Positions 34,333-48,159 of a DNA stretch of 64,000 bases are shown in pieces. Position 1 is the first letter of the stretch; the number at the start of each line of letters is the position of its first letter. Both the position numbers and the translations under genes were made by a program. Source of the DNA: Phascolarctos cinereus (taxonomy: Eukaryota > Chordata > Mammalia > Diprotodontia > Phascolarctidae); contig NW_018344271.1 of assembly GCF_002099425.1 (NCBI RefSeq), forward strand, positions 1,162,501 through 1,226,500, read 5' to 3'. The notes beneath the pieces are model-generated. The model searched no databases and was not told the DNA's origin. It saw only the letters and a program-made list of their open reading frames with translations.

Positions 34333-35027
34333 TGTTGAGGTTTAGAAGTTTAGGGGTGCTGGGACCCCAAAATATTGAGAGCAAGAGACATGAGTCTTGC
34401 CCAAAGAATTCGACCCCAAGCATTCTTTCAGCCAAAGCCAAGGTTTATTGAAGATCCACCATGTTGTCCAGACTCTTAAGGAATCTGACCATTTGTGAGC
34501 TATTGGCTAGATTGTAAAAGTTTGAGCTATTGGCTCGGTTCTTTTTTTAATTTTTTTGCTTTTAGGCAGTTGGGGTTAAGTGACTTGCCCAGGGTCACAC
34601 AGCTAGTACATGTTAAGTGTTGGTCTGAGGCTGGATTTGAACTCAGTTTTGGCTAGGTTCTTAAAGAATCTGAGCAGCTTCGTGGAGACAAGATGAATCT
34701 TATATAAGGAAAGACTATGGGAGGGCCAGGAGTGGAGAATCTTGATGGGAGTGACTGGGACGTAAAATGGAGTTTCCATAGGATCAAGGGTGGGAGAGAG
34801 GGCCATCTGCAGGACAGTGGAGGGCTAGGCTACTTAAGGGTAGCAGAATTGGGAGATTGGGTATAGGAGATGAAAGGCCAGTTGACAGGATTATAGCCTT
34901 AGGCAAATGCTGAGAGACTTCCTTGATCAAGTGGGAGAATTCAAGGAGACTCCTTTAGACAAATGGGACCCAAATTCCTTTTTTGGGATGAGGGGCAAAG
35001 GTCTTGGCTTGGGCCTGTACCCCATCA
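34333..35027 (-). mobile_element. Solo LTR fossil, antisense
   Basis: 695 bp including an inserted SINE, about 585 without it. It begins TGATGGGGTACAGG in its own sense and ends CTCAACA. The sense strand carries a TATA-like TTATATAAG and an AATAAA. It is a diverged relative of the LTR at 42212-42797. No internal retroviral region is attached. A target duplication is not clear here (CTTC against CCCC). Confidence 0.75.
34541..34648 (-). repeat. tRNA-derived SINE inserted in the LTR
   Basis: Poly-T head, AAGTGACTTGCCCAGGGTCA and GGATTTGAACTCAG in antisense. Flanks TTGGCTCGGTTC and TTGGCTAGGTTC form a 12-bp target duplication with one difference. Confidence 0.9.
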
Positions 35028-37390
<2,363 letters not shown>

Positions 37391-37985
37391 TATAGTCTAG
37401 GACTATAGCTGATCAGAGAATCCATATTGGAGAGAAAACTTATGAATATAAAGTGGAAGGGCTTTTGCATGAACTCTGGGCTTTGTGATCATCAGATAAT
37501 TCTTACTAGAGAAAAGCCTTGAGATTGTAAAGAATGTGAAAAGTCTTTCCACGGAAGATCCCATCTTATTGTACATCAAAGAATTTATAATGAAGAAACC
37601 ATGAAAATGAAATTAATATGAGAAAGGCTTTTTGTCAGTGCACAAACTTTGCTCAGTATCATATGATACATAGCAATGTAATCAATGTAGGAAATCTTTC
37701 CATCTAAAAAACTGACTTACTGGTCATTAGAGAACCATATTTCATCAAAAGCTTAGAAGAATAATAAATATGCATACACTTTTTTTGGAGCATGATGTTT
37801 ACTGCACATCAGATAATTCATCCTGGAGATAAAACTTATAAATGTGTTGAGTGTGGGGTTATGCCTTTCTTTGGAGCATATAATTTAATCATCAAAGAAA
37901 TAGTGGAGAGATTGGTAATATTTGAAGGGAAAATATCTTTCAGAGCATCCACCTTATCAGGCTGTTCATACTTTTGAGAAAACCC
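37391..37985 (+). pseudogene. Decayed zinc fingers in gene 2 3' UTR
   Basis: After the stop the finger pattern goes on in broken frames: GATCAGAGAATCCATATTGG at 37412, GTAAAGAATGTGAAAAGTC near 37528, and TGTTGAGTGTGGGGTT near 37845, where TYKCVECG can be read. They appear to be former C-terminal fingers. Confidence 0.8.
37763..37768 (+). terminator. Possible poly(A) signal of gene 2
   Basis: AATAAA about 375 bp after the stop codon. The position is plausible for a KZNF 3' UTR, but no transcript evidence is available. Confidence 0.35.
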
Positions 37986-38039
37986 ACATGAATAACAAAT
38001 ATAAAAATCCGTCAGCCAGAATACTGCTTTAGGATTTGA

Positions 38040-38420
38040 GCAATCTTGTAATCTTTCAGCTTCCAAGAATGAGAAGGCAATAGTCCTTTTACATTGTGCC
38101 TTGGTTGGACCATATCTGGAGTATTGGGTTCTGCTAGGGGCATCACAATTTAGGAAGGACATTGAAAATGTGGAAAACATTTTAAATATGACAAGGCTCA
38201 GTAGAAGGATCTGAGAATGGTTAGTGTGGAGAAGAGAAGACTTGTGGCATGTTAGCTCTGTGGAAGAGGGATTACGTTTGCTCTGTCTCCAGAGGGGCAG
38301 AACCAGGAAAAACCAGTGAAAATGGCACAGAGGCAAGGTCCAGAATATCAAGAGAATTAATGAAGAGAAATAGGGGCGAGGAGGAATATAGCACCTCATA
38401 CCTCAAAGTATATTATAAAA
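38040..38420 (+). repeat. CR1/L3 LINE fragment
   Basis: In sense: TTGTGCCTTGGTTGGACCAT, TCTGGAGTATTGGGTTCTGC, GGACATTGAAAATGTGGAAA. Confidence 0.75.
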
Positions 38421-38519
38421 GTTGCAGTCATCAAAACTGTCTTGTAATGGTTAAGAGAAAAGATTCATGGGTAAGGGAAGAATTTGTGATGGAAAAAGAG
38501 CATTATAGGAAGTAAAATG

Positions 38520-39885
38520 GGTAATTTTTTTTTATTACATTGAGTTAAAAAGGCTTTGCACAAACAAATCCAATGCAGTCATGACTAGAAAGAAAGCGTA
38601 AAACTGGGAAATACTTTCATAGCAAGTTTCTCTGATAACGGTTGCATTTCTCCAGAATATGAAGAACTGAGTCAGATCTGTGAGAATATGAGCCACCTCC
38701 CAATTGGTTGCTGTTTTTCTGTCCTTCATTCTTGAAGAGGACCAATGGTGTCATGAGGGTGATGTCTCAGCACGCTCATGAATTGGATTTAAGTGAGGCA
38801 GGATTGTGCAGAGGCATCAGCCTCACTCCCATCCAGGGAAAAGAATATTTGAGATGACTTGGTGAGGGCCTGGGATGTGGGAGTGACCTTGGCCTTTTTA
38901 AATTAAAGTCTTTCCCAGGTCTCGGTTTGTCTGCTCTGATTGAGCAATGGTCAAAAGATATGAACAGGCAGTTTTCAGAAGAAGAAATCAAAGCTATCTA
39001 TAGTTACATGAAAAAATGCTCTAAATCACTGTTGATTAGAAAAATGCAAATTAAAACAACTCTGAAGTACCACTTCACATATATCAGGTTGGCTAAAATG
39101 ACAGGAAAATGACATGCTGAAGGGGATGTAGTAAAAATGGAGACATTAATGCAGTGTTGGTGGAGTTGTGAACTGATCCAGTCATTCTGGAGAGCAATTT
39201 GGGACTATGCCCAATGGACTACAAAACTACATGCCCTTTGACCTAGCAGTACCACTACTAGGGCTGTATCCCAAAGAGATACAAGGAAAAGGATGTATAT
39301 GTACAGAAGTATTTATAGCAGCTCTTTTTGTGGTGGCTAAGAATTGGAAATTGAGGGGATGCCCATCCATTGGGGAATGGCTGAACAAGTTGTGGTATAT
39401 GATCATGATGAAAAATTCATGCTATAAGAAAGGAGGGTTTCAGAAAAACCTGGACTTACATGAACTAATGCAAAGTGAAGTGAGCAGAACCAGGAGAACA
39501 TTGTACACAGTAATAGCATTGTGCAATGAAGAACTGTGAATGACTTATTTTCAGCAATGCAGTGATCTAAGACAATTCTAAAGGACTTACGATGAAAGAT
39601 GCTATCCAACTCCAGAGAAAGAACTGGTGGAGTTTGAATACTTTCTTTTTAAGCTATCTTTCTTGGGTTTTTTTTTGGGGGGGGGAGGGTGGAAATCTGT
39701 GTTTTCTTTTGCAATGTGGCTGTTATGAGAATATATTTTGCATGACTGCACATGTATAATCTATATCAAATTGCTTGCCTTCTCAAGGAAGGGGGAGGGG
39801 AGGGTTGGAGAGAATTTGGAACTTAATTTTAAAAAATGAATGTTAGAAGCTGTTTTACATGTAATTGGAAAAATATTTAAAAAAT
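38520..39885 (+). repeat. L1 LINE ORF2 end and 3' UTR, split
   Basis: ORF2 C-terminal stretch: TTGGTGGAGTTGTGAACTGA, LGLYPKEI, ALFVVAKNWKLRGCPSIGEW and MQSEVSRTRRTLYTVI. A 3' UTR and an A-rich tail follow. An insertion at 38713-38945 divides it. Confidence 0.9.
38713..38945 (+). repeat. Unnamed SINE-like repeat inserted in L1
   Basis: GAAGAGGACCAATGGTGTCA, TGAATTGGATTTAAGTGAGG and CTTTCCCAGGTCTCGGTTTG match the head of the repeat at 43085. The L1 continues with GCAATGGTCAAAAGATATGA. Confidence 0.8.
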
Positions 39886-40380
39886 TAAAATAGATCATTG
39901 AAACTGATTAAACAAGGGAGAGTCAGAAACAATAGAACTCAGTAACTCCATGTTTGATTAACTTTAAAACAAATTATGTACTTAAGAAAGAACCCTTATT
40001 TGATTAAAATGAGGAAAACTGGAAAGCAGTCTGGCAGAAATTAGGTTTAGACCAACATCTTACACCATATTCCATGATATATTCTAAATGGATGTTTGAC
40101 CTTAATATTAAAAATAAATACCATGAAATCATTAGAAAAGAAACAGATCATATGCCTCTCCTAGGTATGAGTAGGACATGGATTATCCAAATAAGGGACA
40201 GAGGCAATTACAAAAGCTAAAATACATAACTTTGATTATATGGAACTGAAAGGTTTCAACACAAACAAAATGCATCCAGGGTAATAAGGGAAACAGTTAA
40301 ATGGGAATAAATCTTTGTGTCAGATTTCTCTGATAAAGATTTGGCATACAAGATGTATGAACAAAAATAGACACACACAT

Positions 40381-40382
<2 letters not shown>

Positions 40383-40426
<44 letters not shown>
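40383..40426 (+). repeat. GT microsatellite
   Basis: About 22 pure GT units. Confidence 0.98.
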
Positions 40427-40429
<3 letters not shown>

Positions 40430-40936
40430 ACCCAAGGCTATTCTCCAGTAGATAAGTTGTCAAAGATTTGGCCATGTGGGAAAGTCCAGGGTTTTTCCTT
40501 TCTGGGGCCTGGATCCCAACCCCATCAAAAGGATATGAACAGTTCTGAAAAGAATTGCAAGCAACTAACAGCCATATGGAAGAATACTGCAAACCACAAA
40601 GAGAAATGCAAATCAAAATAACCCTGAAGTTTCACCTAACATACTACAAGTTGGCATAAATGCCAAAAGTTGGTATAGTCAATGTTGGGATAGTTAGGGG
40701 AAGTTACCCACTCGAGTGCATTGTTGTAGACCTGTCAATCAGTACAGTCCTTTTGGGGAGCCCTTTAGAATTATGCAAATAAAGTTACTAAAATATCTTT
40801 ACCCTTTGACCCAGAGACTCCACTGCTGAGGTTACATCCAAAGGAGGCCATAGATTAGAAGAAAGTCCCCATGTACACCAAAGTTTAGCTACACTATTTG
40901 TATTAGTGAAGAACCGGAAACAGTAGATGTTTGTCA

Positions 40937-41172
40937 TCTGTTGTTTGTTCATTGTCTGCCTCTGACCCCATTTGGGGTTTTCTTGGCACAGATACTGGAG
41001 TGGTTTGCCATCTCCTTCTCCAGATCATTTTACAAATGAGGAAACTGAGGCATACAGGGTGAAGTGACTCACCCAGGGTCACACAGCTTGTAAGTGTCTG
41101 AGGTTGGATTTGAACTCACATCTTCCTGATTCCAAGCCTAGGGCTTTATCCACTGCACCACCTAGCTGCCTG
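40937..41172 (-). repeat. Long tRNA-headed SINE with RTE-like tail
   Basis: Antisense: ACCCCATTTGGGGTTTTCTT, CATTTTACAAATGAGGAAAC, GGGTCACACAGCTTGTAAGT, GCACCACCTAGCTGCC. It interrupts the older L1. Confidence 0.85.
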
Positions 41173-41522
41173 TTTATCAGCTAGGGAATGGCTAAACAGA
41201 CCGTAGTCGACAATATAACAGAATATTGCTGTACTATAAGAAATGATGAATGCAATGAATACAGAAGAGTCTGGCATGTTGTAAATGAAGTGATTCAGAA
41301 TAAAGTCAGCAGAGCCAAGGACACTATATATAATGACTGAAACAATGTAAACAGAAAAAATAACTTCTCCCTCCTTAAAAAAAAAAAAACAATCACAAAT
41401 GAATGAGTCAAAATTCTGAAGCCCGAGCATGGCTCCGAAGAAGAGGTGGAAGATGTTCCTGTTGCTGAGGAGGGAGTGCTGTGAATATAAGGCATCGTGC
41501 ATGTTCTCCCACTTGTGACGTA

Positions 41523-41961
41523 CAAACCGTTCTCACTTTACATAAGTGAACCGTTCTTCAGACCAATACGTAAAGGGATTCTTACGTAATGGAAATAAGA
41601 TGCATTTAGGGTGAGAGTCCAAGGGTTAGAGTTGGAGGTGGATGTAAACTTAGGGCTAAAGTTTGCCCCTACCTACCCACTTCACTTAGCCTGTATAACA
41701 AAGGCATATACACAATACCTTTACACAAGTTATAAAATGTACTAAAATGCAGACATGAAATGTGGTACCATAAGAGTCCACAATTATGAATGAAAGATAA
41801 AGTTAATGCTCATGACTGTCAAATTAACATAGATGTGCAGCCTGTTGTCCATTCACTTGCTGCAGGTAGCCTTTATCATTAATGGTTGGCTAAAATTTCA
41901 GAATTCTTTACATAAAATTGAATTTGAATAATGCAAATTTATGTAAGGTGAGAAGTGTCTG
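41523..41961. mobile_element. Probable DNA transposon with terminal inverted repeats
   Basis: The left end CAAACCGTTCTCACTTTACA and the complement of the right end CAGACACTTCTCACCTTACA match at most positions. It is AT-rich inside with no long frame. A TA before the left end suggests a Tc1/mariner-type (Tigger-like) target, but the right flank is not TA. Confidence 0.5.
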
Positions 41962-42079
41962 TTGACACTTGATTTGGGTATTTTCCCTTTTTGGCTTTGA
42001 CATCATTTATTGTCATATAAGATGGCTGTCTGAGAGAAAAAGGGGGAAGGATACTGGGGAGATGATTGGTAATGTTTAA

Positions 42080-42211
42080 AACAAAATAAAAAACATCAAT
42101 AAGAATTTATTCACAACAGAAATTTCAGAGACAAATGTAAGCTTGATGTCAGGAAAAGATTTCTAAATTAGGGCTGCCCGAAGGTGGAATTGGCTGCCTT
42201 AAAAGTAGTTG
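42080..42211 (+). repeat. CR1/L3 LINE, part before the LTR
   Basis: GATGTCAGGAAAAGATTTCT and CCCGAAGGTGGAATTGGCTG, CR1/L3 3' end in sense. It continues at 42798. Confidence 0.8.
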
Positions 42212-42797
42212 TGATGGGATGTGAGACCAAAGTGAGACCTTTGTTCCAATTTGGGCCTCGTTTGCCTATGGGCCCTAGAAAACCTTTGTTCTTGAATTCT
42301 CCCACTTGATCAAGGAGATCTCTGGCATTCCCCTGTAGTTCTGGCTACACCTAATCCCCCAATTCTGTTATCCTTGACCTAGCCTGGCCCTCCATTGTCT
42401 TGCTTCCCTATGGCCCCAGGCCACTTCCCACCCTTGGTCCTATGTAGGCTCCATTTCCCTGGAATTCTATTATCTCATAGACTACTTGGCCACTCCTAGA
42501 TCCCTCCCACAGTCATTCTGTATATACCATCCATCTTGTCTCCATTAAGATGCTGGGATTCTTATAATCTAGTCACTGCTCAGATTCCTAAAATCTTATA
42601 ATCTAGCCATGGCGCAGATTTTCACAATATGGCTAATAGCCTACAGATGCTCAGATTCCTTAAGAGTCTAGCTAATATGGCAAATCTTCAACAAACCCCG
42701 TTTTGGGCTGAAAGAAGGCTTGGGTTGAATTCTTTAGGGCAGGACCCGTATGTTGTTATTTTGGCATTCCAGGACCCCTGACCTCTAGACCATATCA
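42212..42797 (+). mobile_element. Solo LTR fossil with 4-bp target duplication
   Basis: 586 bp from TGATGGGATG to ATATCA, flanked on each side by GTTG. It has a TATA-like TGTATATACC. It interrupts a CR1/L3 copy and is related to the LTR at 34333-35027. A 4-bp duplication fits gammaretrovirus-like (class I) elements. No internal region remains. Confidence 0.85.
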
Positions 42798-42935
42798 GTT
42801 GGGTTCCTCCTTGGGGAGATGTTCAGGCAAAGGCTGGGTGACTACTCAGCAGGTGTGTTATGTGGGGGGATTCCATTTATGTATGGCTTGGATTAAAATG
42901 CCCCTCCCAACTCTCTCTGTGGGTCCTAATTCTAG
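42798..42935 (+). repeat. CR1/L3 LINE, part after the LTR
   Basis: Resumes GTTGGGTTCCTCCTTGGGGA and TTCAGGCAAAGGCTGGGTGA, the CR1/L3 end. Confidence 0.7.
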
Positions 42936-43084
42936 ATGATCTACCCTGATCTCTGCTCTCCCTCAGGTTTTTTCCCTTAGACTCTTTGATCTTTTATGCA
43001 TCAAAACCCAGGTAGCAATCCTATCTCAACATACATTTCTTTAGTCAATATTTGAGTACCTTAACTTTTGGAACTCCTAGACGG

Positions 43085-43595
43085 TTTTTCCCTCCGCTGT
43101 TGTTGCTGCTGTTGTTGCTTCTGTTATCATTCTGGAAGAAGACCAATGACATCATGAGGGTGATGCCTTGACTTGCTCCTGAATTGGATTTAAGTGAGGC
43201 AGAGCTGCACAAAGTCATCAGCCTCACTCTGTCATCCAGAGTCATCAGAGTCCAGTGGCAAGACAAGAGTCTAGGTGATGGCCCAGGACGCAGTGAATGA
43301 TGTTGGCCCAGGACGCAGTGAATGATGTTGGCCCTTTTAAATTAAGGTCTTTCTTAGGTCTCAGTCTGTCTGAGGCAACACCCATTTTAATGACTAAGGG
43401 CTAGGTTAGAACGCAAGATGTCTAGTTTACCATTACAAAAGTATCAATCTGGGAGGGGAAGACCCTCAGAGTTTCTGGCCAGAACAGAAGATAATTGCTA
43501 TTTACACTCACTCTTAGCCATCAAAACCCAAACAATGAGCAAGAGGGGCTTGGGCTGGGGTCTGTTATTGGCCATTCCATGAAAGCCAAGTGATT
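43085..43595 (+). repeat. Unnamed interspersed repeat, about 510 bp
   Basis: Starts with GTTGTTGCTGCTGTTGTTG, then GAAGAAGACCAATGACATCA, GGTCTCAGTCTGTCTGAGGC and CTCACTCTTAGCCATCAAAA. Full-length inverted match to 33795-34270. Inside is a perfect 25-bp tandem doubling at 43280-43329 (unit starting GGCCCAGGACGCAG). Confidence 0.75.
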
Positions 43596-43829
43596 TGGGT
43601 TTTCACCTGGCACACAAATAAGCCCCCCTCTGAACTCTATTGGTGCTCCATTTCTTCTCTCCCATCCTTTCCCGTGCTCTGCCAGACCAAAAGCCCAGGT
43701 TAAGATGCTGTGTTTCTGCTTCCTGGATGGATGCCCCATTTTCAGTTATGTTATTTCATTTACACCACAGCAGTTTTTTCATCCAGCTTAAAGATCCAAA
43801 GCATTTACACTTTATATCAGTCTCTTTAG

Positions 43830-44532
43830 GATTTGGAGATGGGAAGAAGAATAAGGAGACAAGTCCAAAGAATAACATTTCTAAAGAATCATCCCAGGAA
43901 GTGATGACAAGTAAGGAAGCTTTTCTTTGCTACTCTGTTTTGGGGCATGGGAAAATTTGAGATCTGGTTAAAAGTATAGCAGGTAAAGCCAGAGAGGTGT
44001 GAGAAAAGGGTCTTAACATCAGAAGGTTCCTATGGCAGAAGTATTATTCAAATAATGTTCACACCTTACTTAACATCAGAGAATTCATAATGGAAGTCAT
44101 ATAAATGTGTGTGGGAAAGCCTTCAGTCAAGCTGAACATTGTATTGTGCATCCTGGCATTTGTATGCAATTCAGGCCTTATTTAACATTAAAGGAGAGTC
44201 ACTTTGAAGAGATACCTTTTACACATAATAGTGGGAAATGCTTTAGTAATTGTTCTAACTCTATTTGTACATGAAAAGAGTCATCAGATAAAAACCTGAT
44301 AAATATAATGAATGTGGGAAAACATAGATACTTAATACTAGAGAGAAGATTTATAAATGAAGCAAATATGGGAACGCATTCAGTTACAACTCAGTACTTC
44401 CTAAACAGAAGAATCACAAGAGAGAAGCCTTATAAATGTAATGAATGTAGCAAAATGTTCAGTCACCACCCAGATGTTATTCAATATCAGAGTCATACTG
44501 AAAAGAAGCTTTGTGTCCCCATTGATTTGTAA
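43830..44532 (+). pseudogene. Broken KRAB zinc-finger terminal exon
   Basis: An acceptor-like TCAGTCTCTTTAG precedes FGDGKKNKETSPKNNISKES and SQEVMTSKEA, which resembles the KZNF linker (DWExRxExKExxxKxxISEES). Further on, scattered finger pieces remain, such as TGTGTGGGAAAGCCTTCAGT at 44109 and PYKCNECSKMFSHHPDVIQY near 44450. Frames are broken many times and no KRAB exon is seen upstream in this orientation. A dead KZNF gene of the cluster. Confidence 0.75.
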
Positions 44533-44539
44533 AGGATAT

Positions 44540-45345
44540 GAATGGCAGTTTACAAAGGAAGAAATCTAAGCTATCAACAGACATAGGACAAAAAATGCTC
44601 CAAATGACTAATAATTACATCACTGCAACTCTAGAATTCTACCTCACACCCATCAAATTGGCAAACAAAAGAAGATGGCTGTTGGGAGGCCTGTGGGAAA
44701 ACAGGAACATGAACACATTGTTGATGGAGCTGTGAATTAATCCAGCCATCTGGAAAGCAGTTTGGAACCACGCCCCCATGAAATTGTGCATACCTTTTGA
44801 CCCATTAATATCGTAAGTAGGCTTATACCCCAAAGAGATGAATGAAACAGGAGAAAGACCCATATGTGCAAAAATATAGTATTTCATATATATTTATATG
44901 TATGTATGTATATACTGGGAAAGAACTGAAAACTAAGGTGGTGTGCATTAAATGGGGAATGACTGAATAAATTATGATATATGAATACAATGGAATACAT
45001 TGTATCTTAAGAAGTGTTGAAAGGAGCAGTTTCAGAGAAACCTGGGAAGACACAAAAAATTATTCAGCCCAGAGTGAGCAAAACCAGAATATTCATATGC
45101 AACTTTGAAGGACTTGGTGACTGATCAATGCAATGACCTCATGGTTCCAGAGGACTGATGGTAGACTGTGCTGCCCGCTCCCTGACAGAGGTGAAGAATG
45201 AGACATACACTTGTGAATGTAGCCAATTTGAGAATTTACTTTGCATGATTACATATATTGTTATCAAGGTCTTCTGCCCTCATTGAGGGGAGGGAAGAGG
45301 AAGGAGAGAAATAAATGCTCGTTGAAAAAAAGTTAAAATAAGAGC
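44540..45345 (+). repeat. L1 LINE ORF2 end and 3' UTR
   Basis: CAGTTTACAAAGGAAGAAAT, ACACATTGTTGATGGAGCTG, CATACCTTTTGACCCATTAA and GGGGAATGACTGAATAAATT in L1 order. Confidence 0.85.
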
Positions 45346-45394
45346 TTTTTTAAAAGAAGATTTGTGTATATAACAAAACAGGAAGGATTTCTAT

Positions 45395-45785
45395 CATAGC
45401 TATAGGTGATCTTGAACATTAGAATTTACACCAAATGTAATCCTGGCTTCCAGGAATATGGAGCTGGCAGTCCCTCTGTATTCAGCCCTGGTCAGACCTC
45501 ACATCACATCCTGAGTTCAGTTTGGGCACCAAATTTTGGGCAGGAAATTGAGAAGCGGGAGAGCATTTGGAAGAGAGTGACTGGCGGCTCATGAGTCCCT
45601 GTTGTATGAATATTAAAGCTGCCCAAGTGTGGAATGAACACCTCCAGAGGTAGCAGCTTCCTCCTCATGACAGGCCTTCAGGCAAAGGCCACATAAATAC
45701 TTGTCAGGCAGCTCATGTTGGGACTTCTGTTGTAGGAAGAGCTTGGGTGAGATGGCTGTGGAGGTCCTTCCAACTCAAATTCTGT
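45395..45785 (+). repeat. CR1/L3 LINE 3' region
   Basis: CAGCCCTGGTCAGACCTCAC, CTGAGTTCAGTTTGGGCACC, AGCTTGGGTGAGATGGCTGT and CCTTCCAACTCAAATTCTGT, the complete CR1/L3 end. Confidence 0.85.
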
Positions 45786-47189
45786 GTTTTTGACAACATT
45801 CCAATTTTCTACATCTGCTATAACCTCCCCCGACTTCTTTTTTGAACAAGCACTTTTATTTTTGTTCAGAGTCTGTATTTATTGACATTAATCCCTTAGG
45901 GTAGGGGGATAGTATGAAGAGACCATACAAAGTGGGGTGGAGGGGTAAGAAAGTGATCCAAAAGAAGGAAAAGTGGACAGGGCAGCTCAAGTCCAGAGGA
46001 GCAGAGCAGCACAGGACAGCAGGATCCACATTTCCCAGGCTCCTTCCTCTTGAAATCATTGCTTCATTGACCTCCTGGGATATGCCCCATATGTGCTACT
46101 TGGAGCCTGACTGAAGGGGAGAACATTTCAGGAGAAAAAGGAAAGTGCAGGAAGAAAATCCCCATCCAGCCTTCAGAGGGGAGACTTGCTTCCAATGCCA
46201 CCCAGGACATCAAACCAGTTTGGCCAATCTCCACTTAAAGTCAGGCTCACTCTCCCTAGCCAAGGGGCAAGAGATACATATGGGGCCAAGAGAATAGTCT
46301 TTTCAAACATTTCCCCAAACAATATGTAGGAGATTTTCCTGCCACCAAACTTCTCTAAGCTCTACTGTAAACATGGGCCTCTGGGGATAGACAAAAGTCA
46401 AATTTAGGACATTCCTGAAGTATGGCTTTGGACAGCAGCCTTCAAAGAAAAACACGTACCCAGAAACATTAAGCTTTTGAAAAGGATGTAATGGGGCAAG
46501 GCAGAGGTTTAGGTTTGGGGGTGGGCTTTGAGGGGTGGGAGATTTGGACACGAAGGGTTCTTTTTTTTTAATATGAGTTTTTGGAACCAAAAATGAAAAT
46601 AAAAGCTTTAAAAGCTCATTACTTGTCTTTCACGGTAGATTATCCATCCATTTCTTGCTAGCCATTGTCCTTTATCCTTCCTCCCTTTTGTATATAAACT
46701 CTATGAAGAATTTGTGATATTTAAAAAAAAAAGCTCAAGAGACATAATTTCTGGGTAATGGGTCATTTTATTAATAATGCTAGCATTTTATTAATAAAAG
46801 AGGCCAGTGGCACTCTCAAATGCCAAAGACCCTCATGGGGGTAGGCTCACAACTTATATGCCCTTGGAAAAGTGGGTGTTCCTGAGGGTGGCAATCAACT
46901 CTGGTTAACAACTAATGAGAAAATAGATGTTATAATGCGATGTGGGCTTATTCTGATGAGGGTCTTGGGGGTACTTGACTTAGATCACCCAAATATTGGT
47001 CAAAGAGACTTATCAACATATATACCAAAGAGGGAATCCACTTCTACCCCAGACCTCTCTGACCAAACACAATGAACAGGAATTCACCAATTCTTTCAGC
47101 CTGGTTGGGTAAGTTTTTCTCAAGATTTCCTACAATGGTTGATTTCTGGATAGGGAAGTGGAAAACTCTTAATCCTAATTCAGTAATTG
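45786..47189. other. Unassigned; possibly retroposed or LTR material
   Basis: No spliced exon seen. The stretch at 46760-46800 (GTCATTTTATTAATAATGCT, then CATTTTATTAATAAAAGAGG) is AT-rich. I cannot place it in a family. Confidence 0.35.
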
Positions 47190-47560
47190 GTCATTAATAT
47201 AAGAAAGCTCATCTATCTGTCTATCTAGTCATTTCTCTCAAGTTTAAACTCCACCCACAATGGATGCCTCCACTTTCTTTCCTCCAACTCCATTCTCAAC
47301 TCTCAGCAATCTGGCTTCTGACATTCAACCAAAATTGCTGTCTCTGACATGGCCAGCAATCTCTGCCTGGCCAGATCTAATGGCCTTTCCTCAGTCTTCA
47401 TTGTCTTCGGCCTGTCTGCAGCCTGTGACTCTACTGATCACCATCTTCTCCTTGATACCCTCTCATCTCTAGGTTTTCATGGCCTTGCTCTCTGCTGGTT
47501 CTCCTCATACCTGTCTGACTACTCCTTCTCAGTCTCTTTTGTTGGATCTTCCCTCTATAC
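47190..47560 (+). repeat. L2 LINE reverse-transcriptase fragment
   Basis: One frame reads STDHHLLLDTLSSLGFHGLA, then LCWFSSYLSDYSFSVSF, the L2 reverse-transcriptase motif FDTVDHxLLLxxLSSLGxxGxALxWFSSYLSDRxFSV. The frame is broken upstream. Confidence 0.85.
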
Positions 47561-48083
47561 CTGGGGTTCTCAAACTTTCTGGTCTTAAGACCCTTTAATA
47601 CTCTTAAAAGTTATTGAGGACCCCAAAGAGCTTTTCTTGTTGGGCTATCCCTTCTGATATTTACCATGTTAGAAATTAAAACTGATACATTTTAAAATGT
47701 TTAATATTTTGCTTTAAAATAACAATAAACTCATTACATATTAATAAAATATTTTATGAAAATAACTATTTTCCAAAACAAAAAAGTGAGTAAGAATGGC
47801 ATTTTAAAAGATTTTTGCAAATCTCTTTAATGTCTGGCTTAATAGGAAACAGCTGTATTCTCATATCTGCTTTTGCATTCAATCTACTGTAAATATGTTG
47901 TTTTGGTCAAAATATATGAAGAAGATCCAGCCTCACATAGATATATATTTGGGAAAGTAAGGAGTATTTCAATAGACAAATGTTATCTGAGTATTATTAT
48001 GAAAATAGTTTGGATCTTGTCAACCACCTGAATGGGTCATAAGGCCCTCCAGGAGTTCTTTGCCTACACTTTAAGACCTGCTG
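47561..48083. mobile_element. hAT-Charlie-type non-autonomous DNA transposon
   Basis: Begins CTGGGGTTCTCAAACTTTCT and GTCTTAAGACCCTTTAATAC, then TGAGGACCCCAAAGAGCTTT and GGCATTTTAAAAGATTTTTGC. It ends near CTACACTTTAAGACCTGCTG. This is the organisation of ancient eutherian/marsupial MER1-group elements. It interrupts the L2 fragment. Confidence 0.75.
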
Positions 48084-48159
48084 ATCTCATGATACTCTCA
48101 TTCTGTTTTATCATGTCACTTCTCCTACCCCACAGTACAATGTTGTTGTTGTTGTTGTT

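Larger units (their letters stand above)
39920..41400 (+). repeat. Older L1 LINE ORF2 end
   Basis: Shows AAATGGATGTTTGACCTTAA, GGACATGGATTATCCAAATA, CTTTGACCCAGAGACTCCAC and ATGGCTAAACAGACCGTAGT in L1 order. More diverged than the L1 just upstream. It holds a GT microsatellite and a SINE. Confidence 0.75.

Noticed and set aside
47260-47588. Frames with LLLDTLSSLGFHGLA-like text as a possible gene
   Set aside because: This is an L2 reverse-transcriptase remnant.
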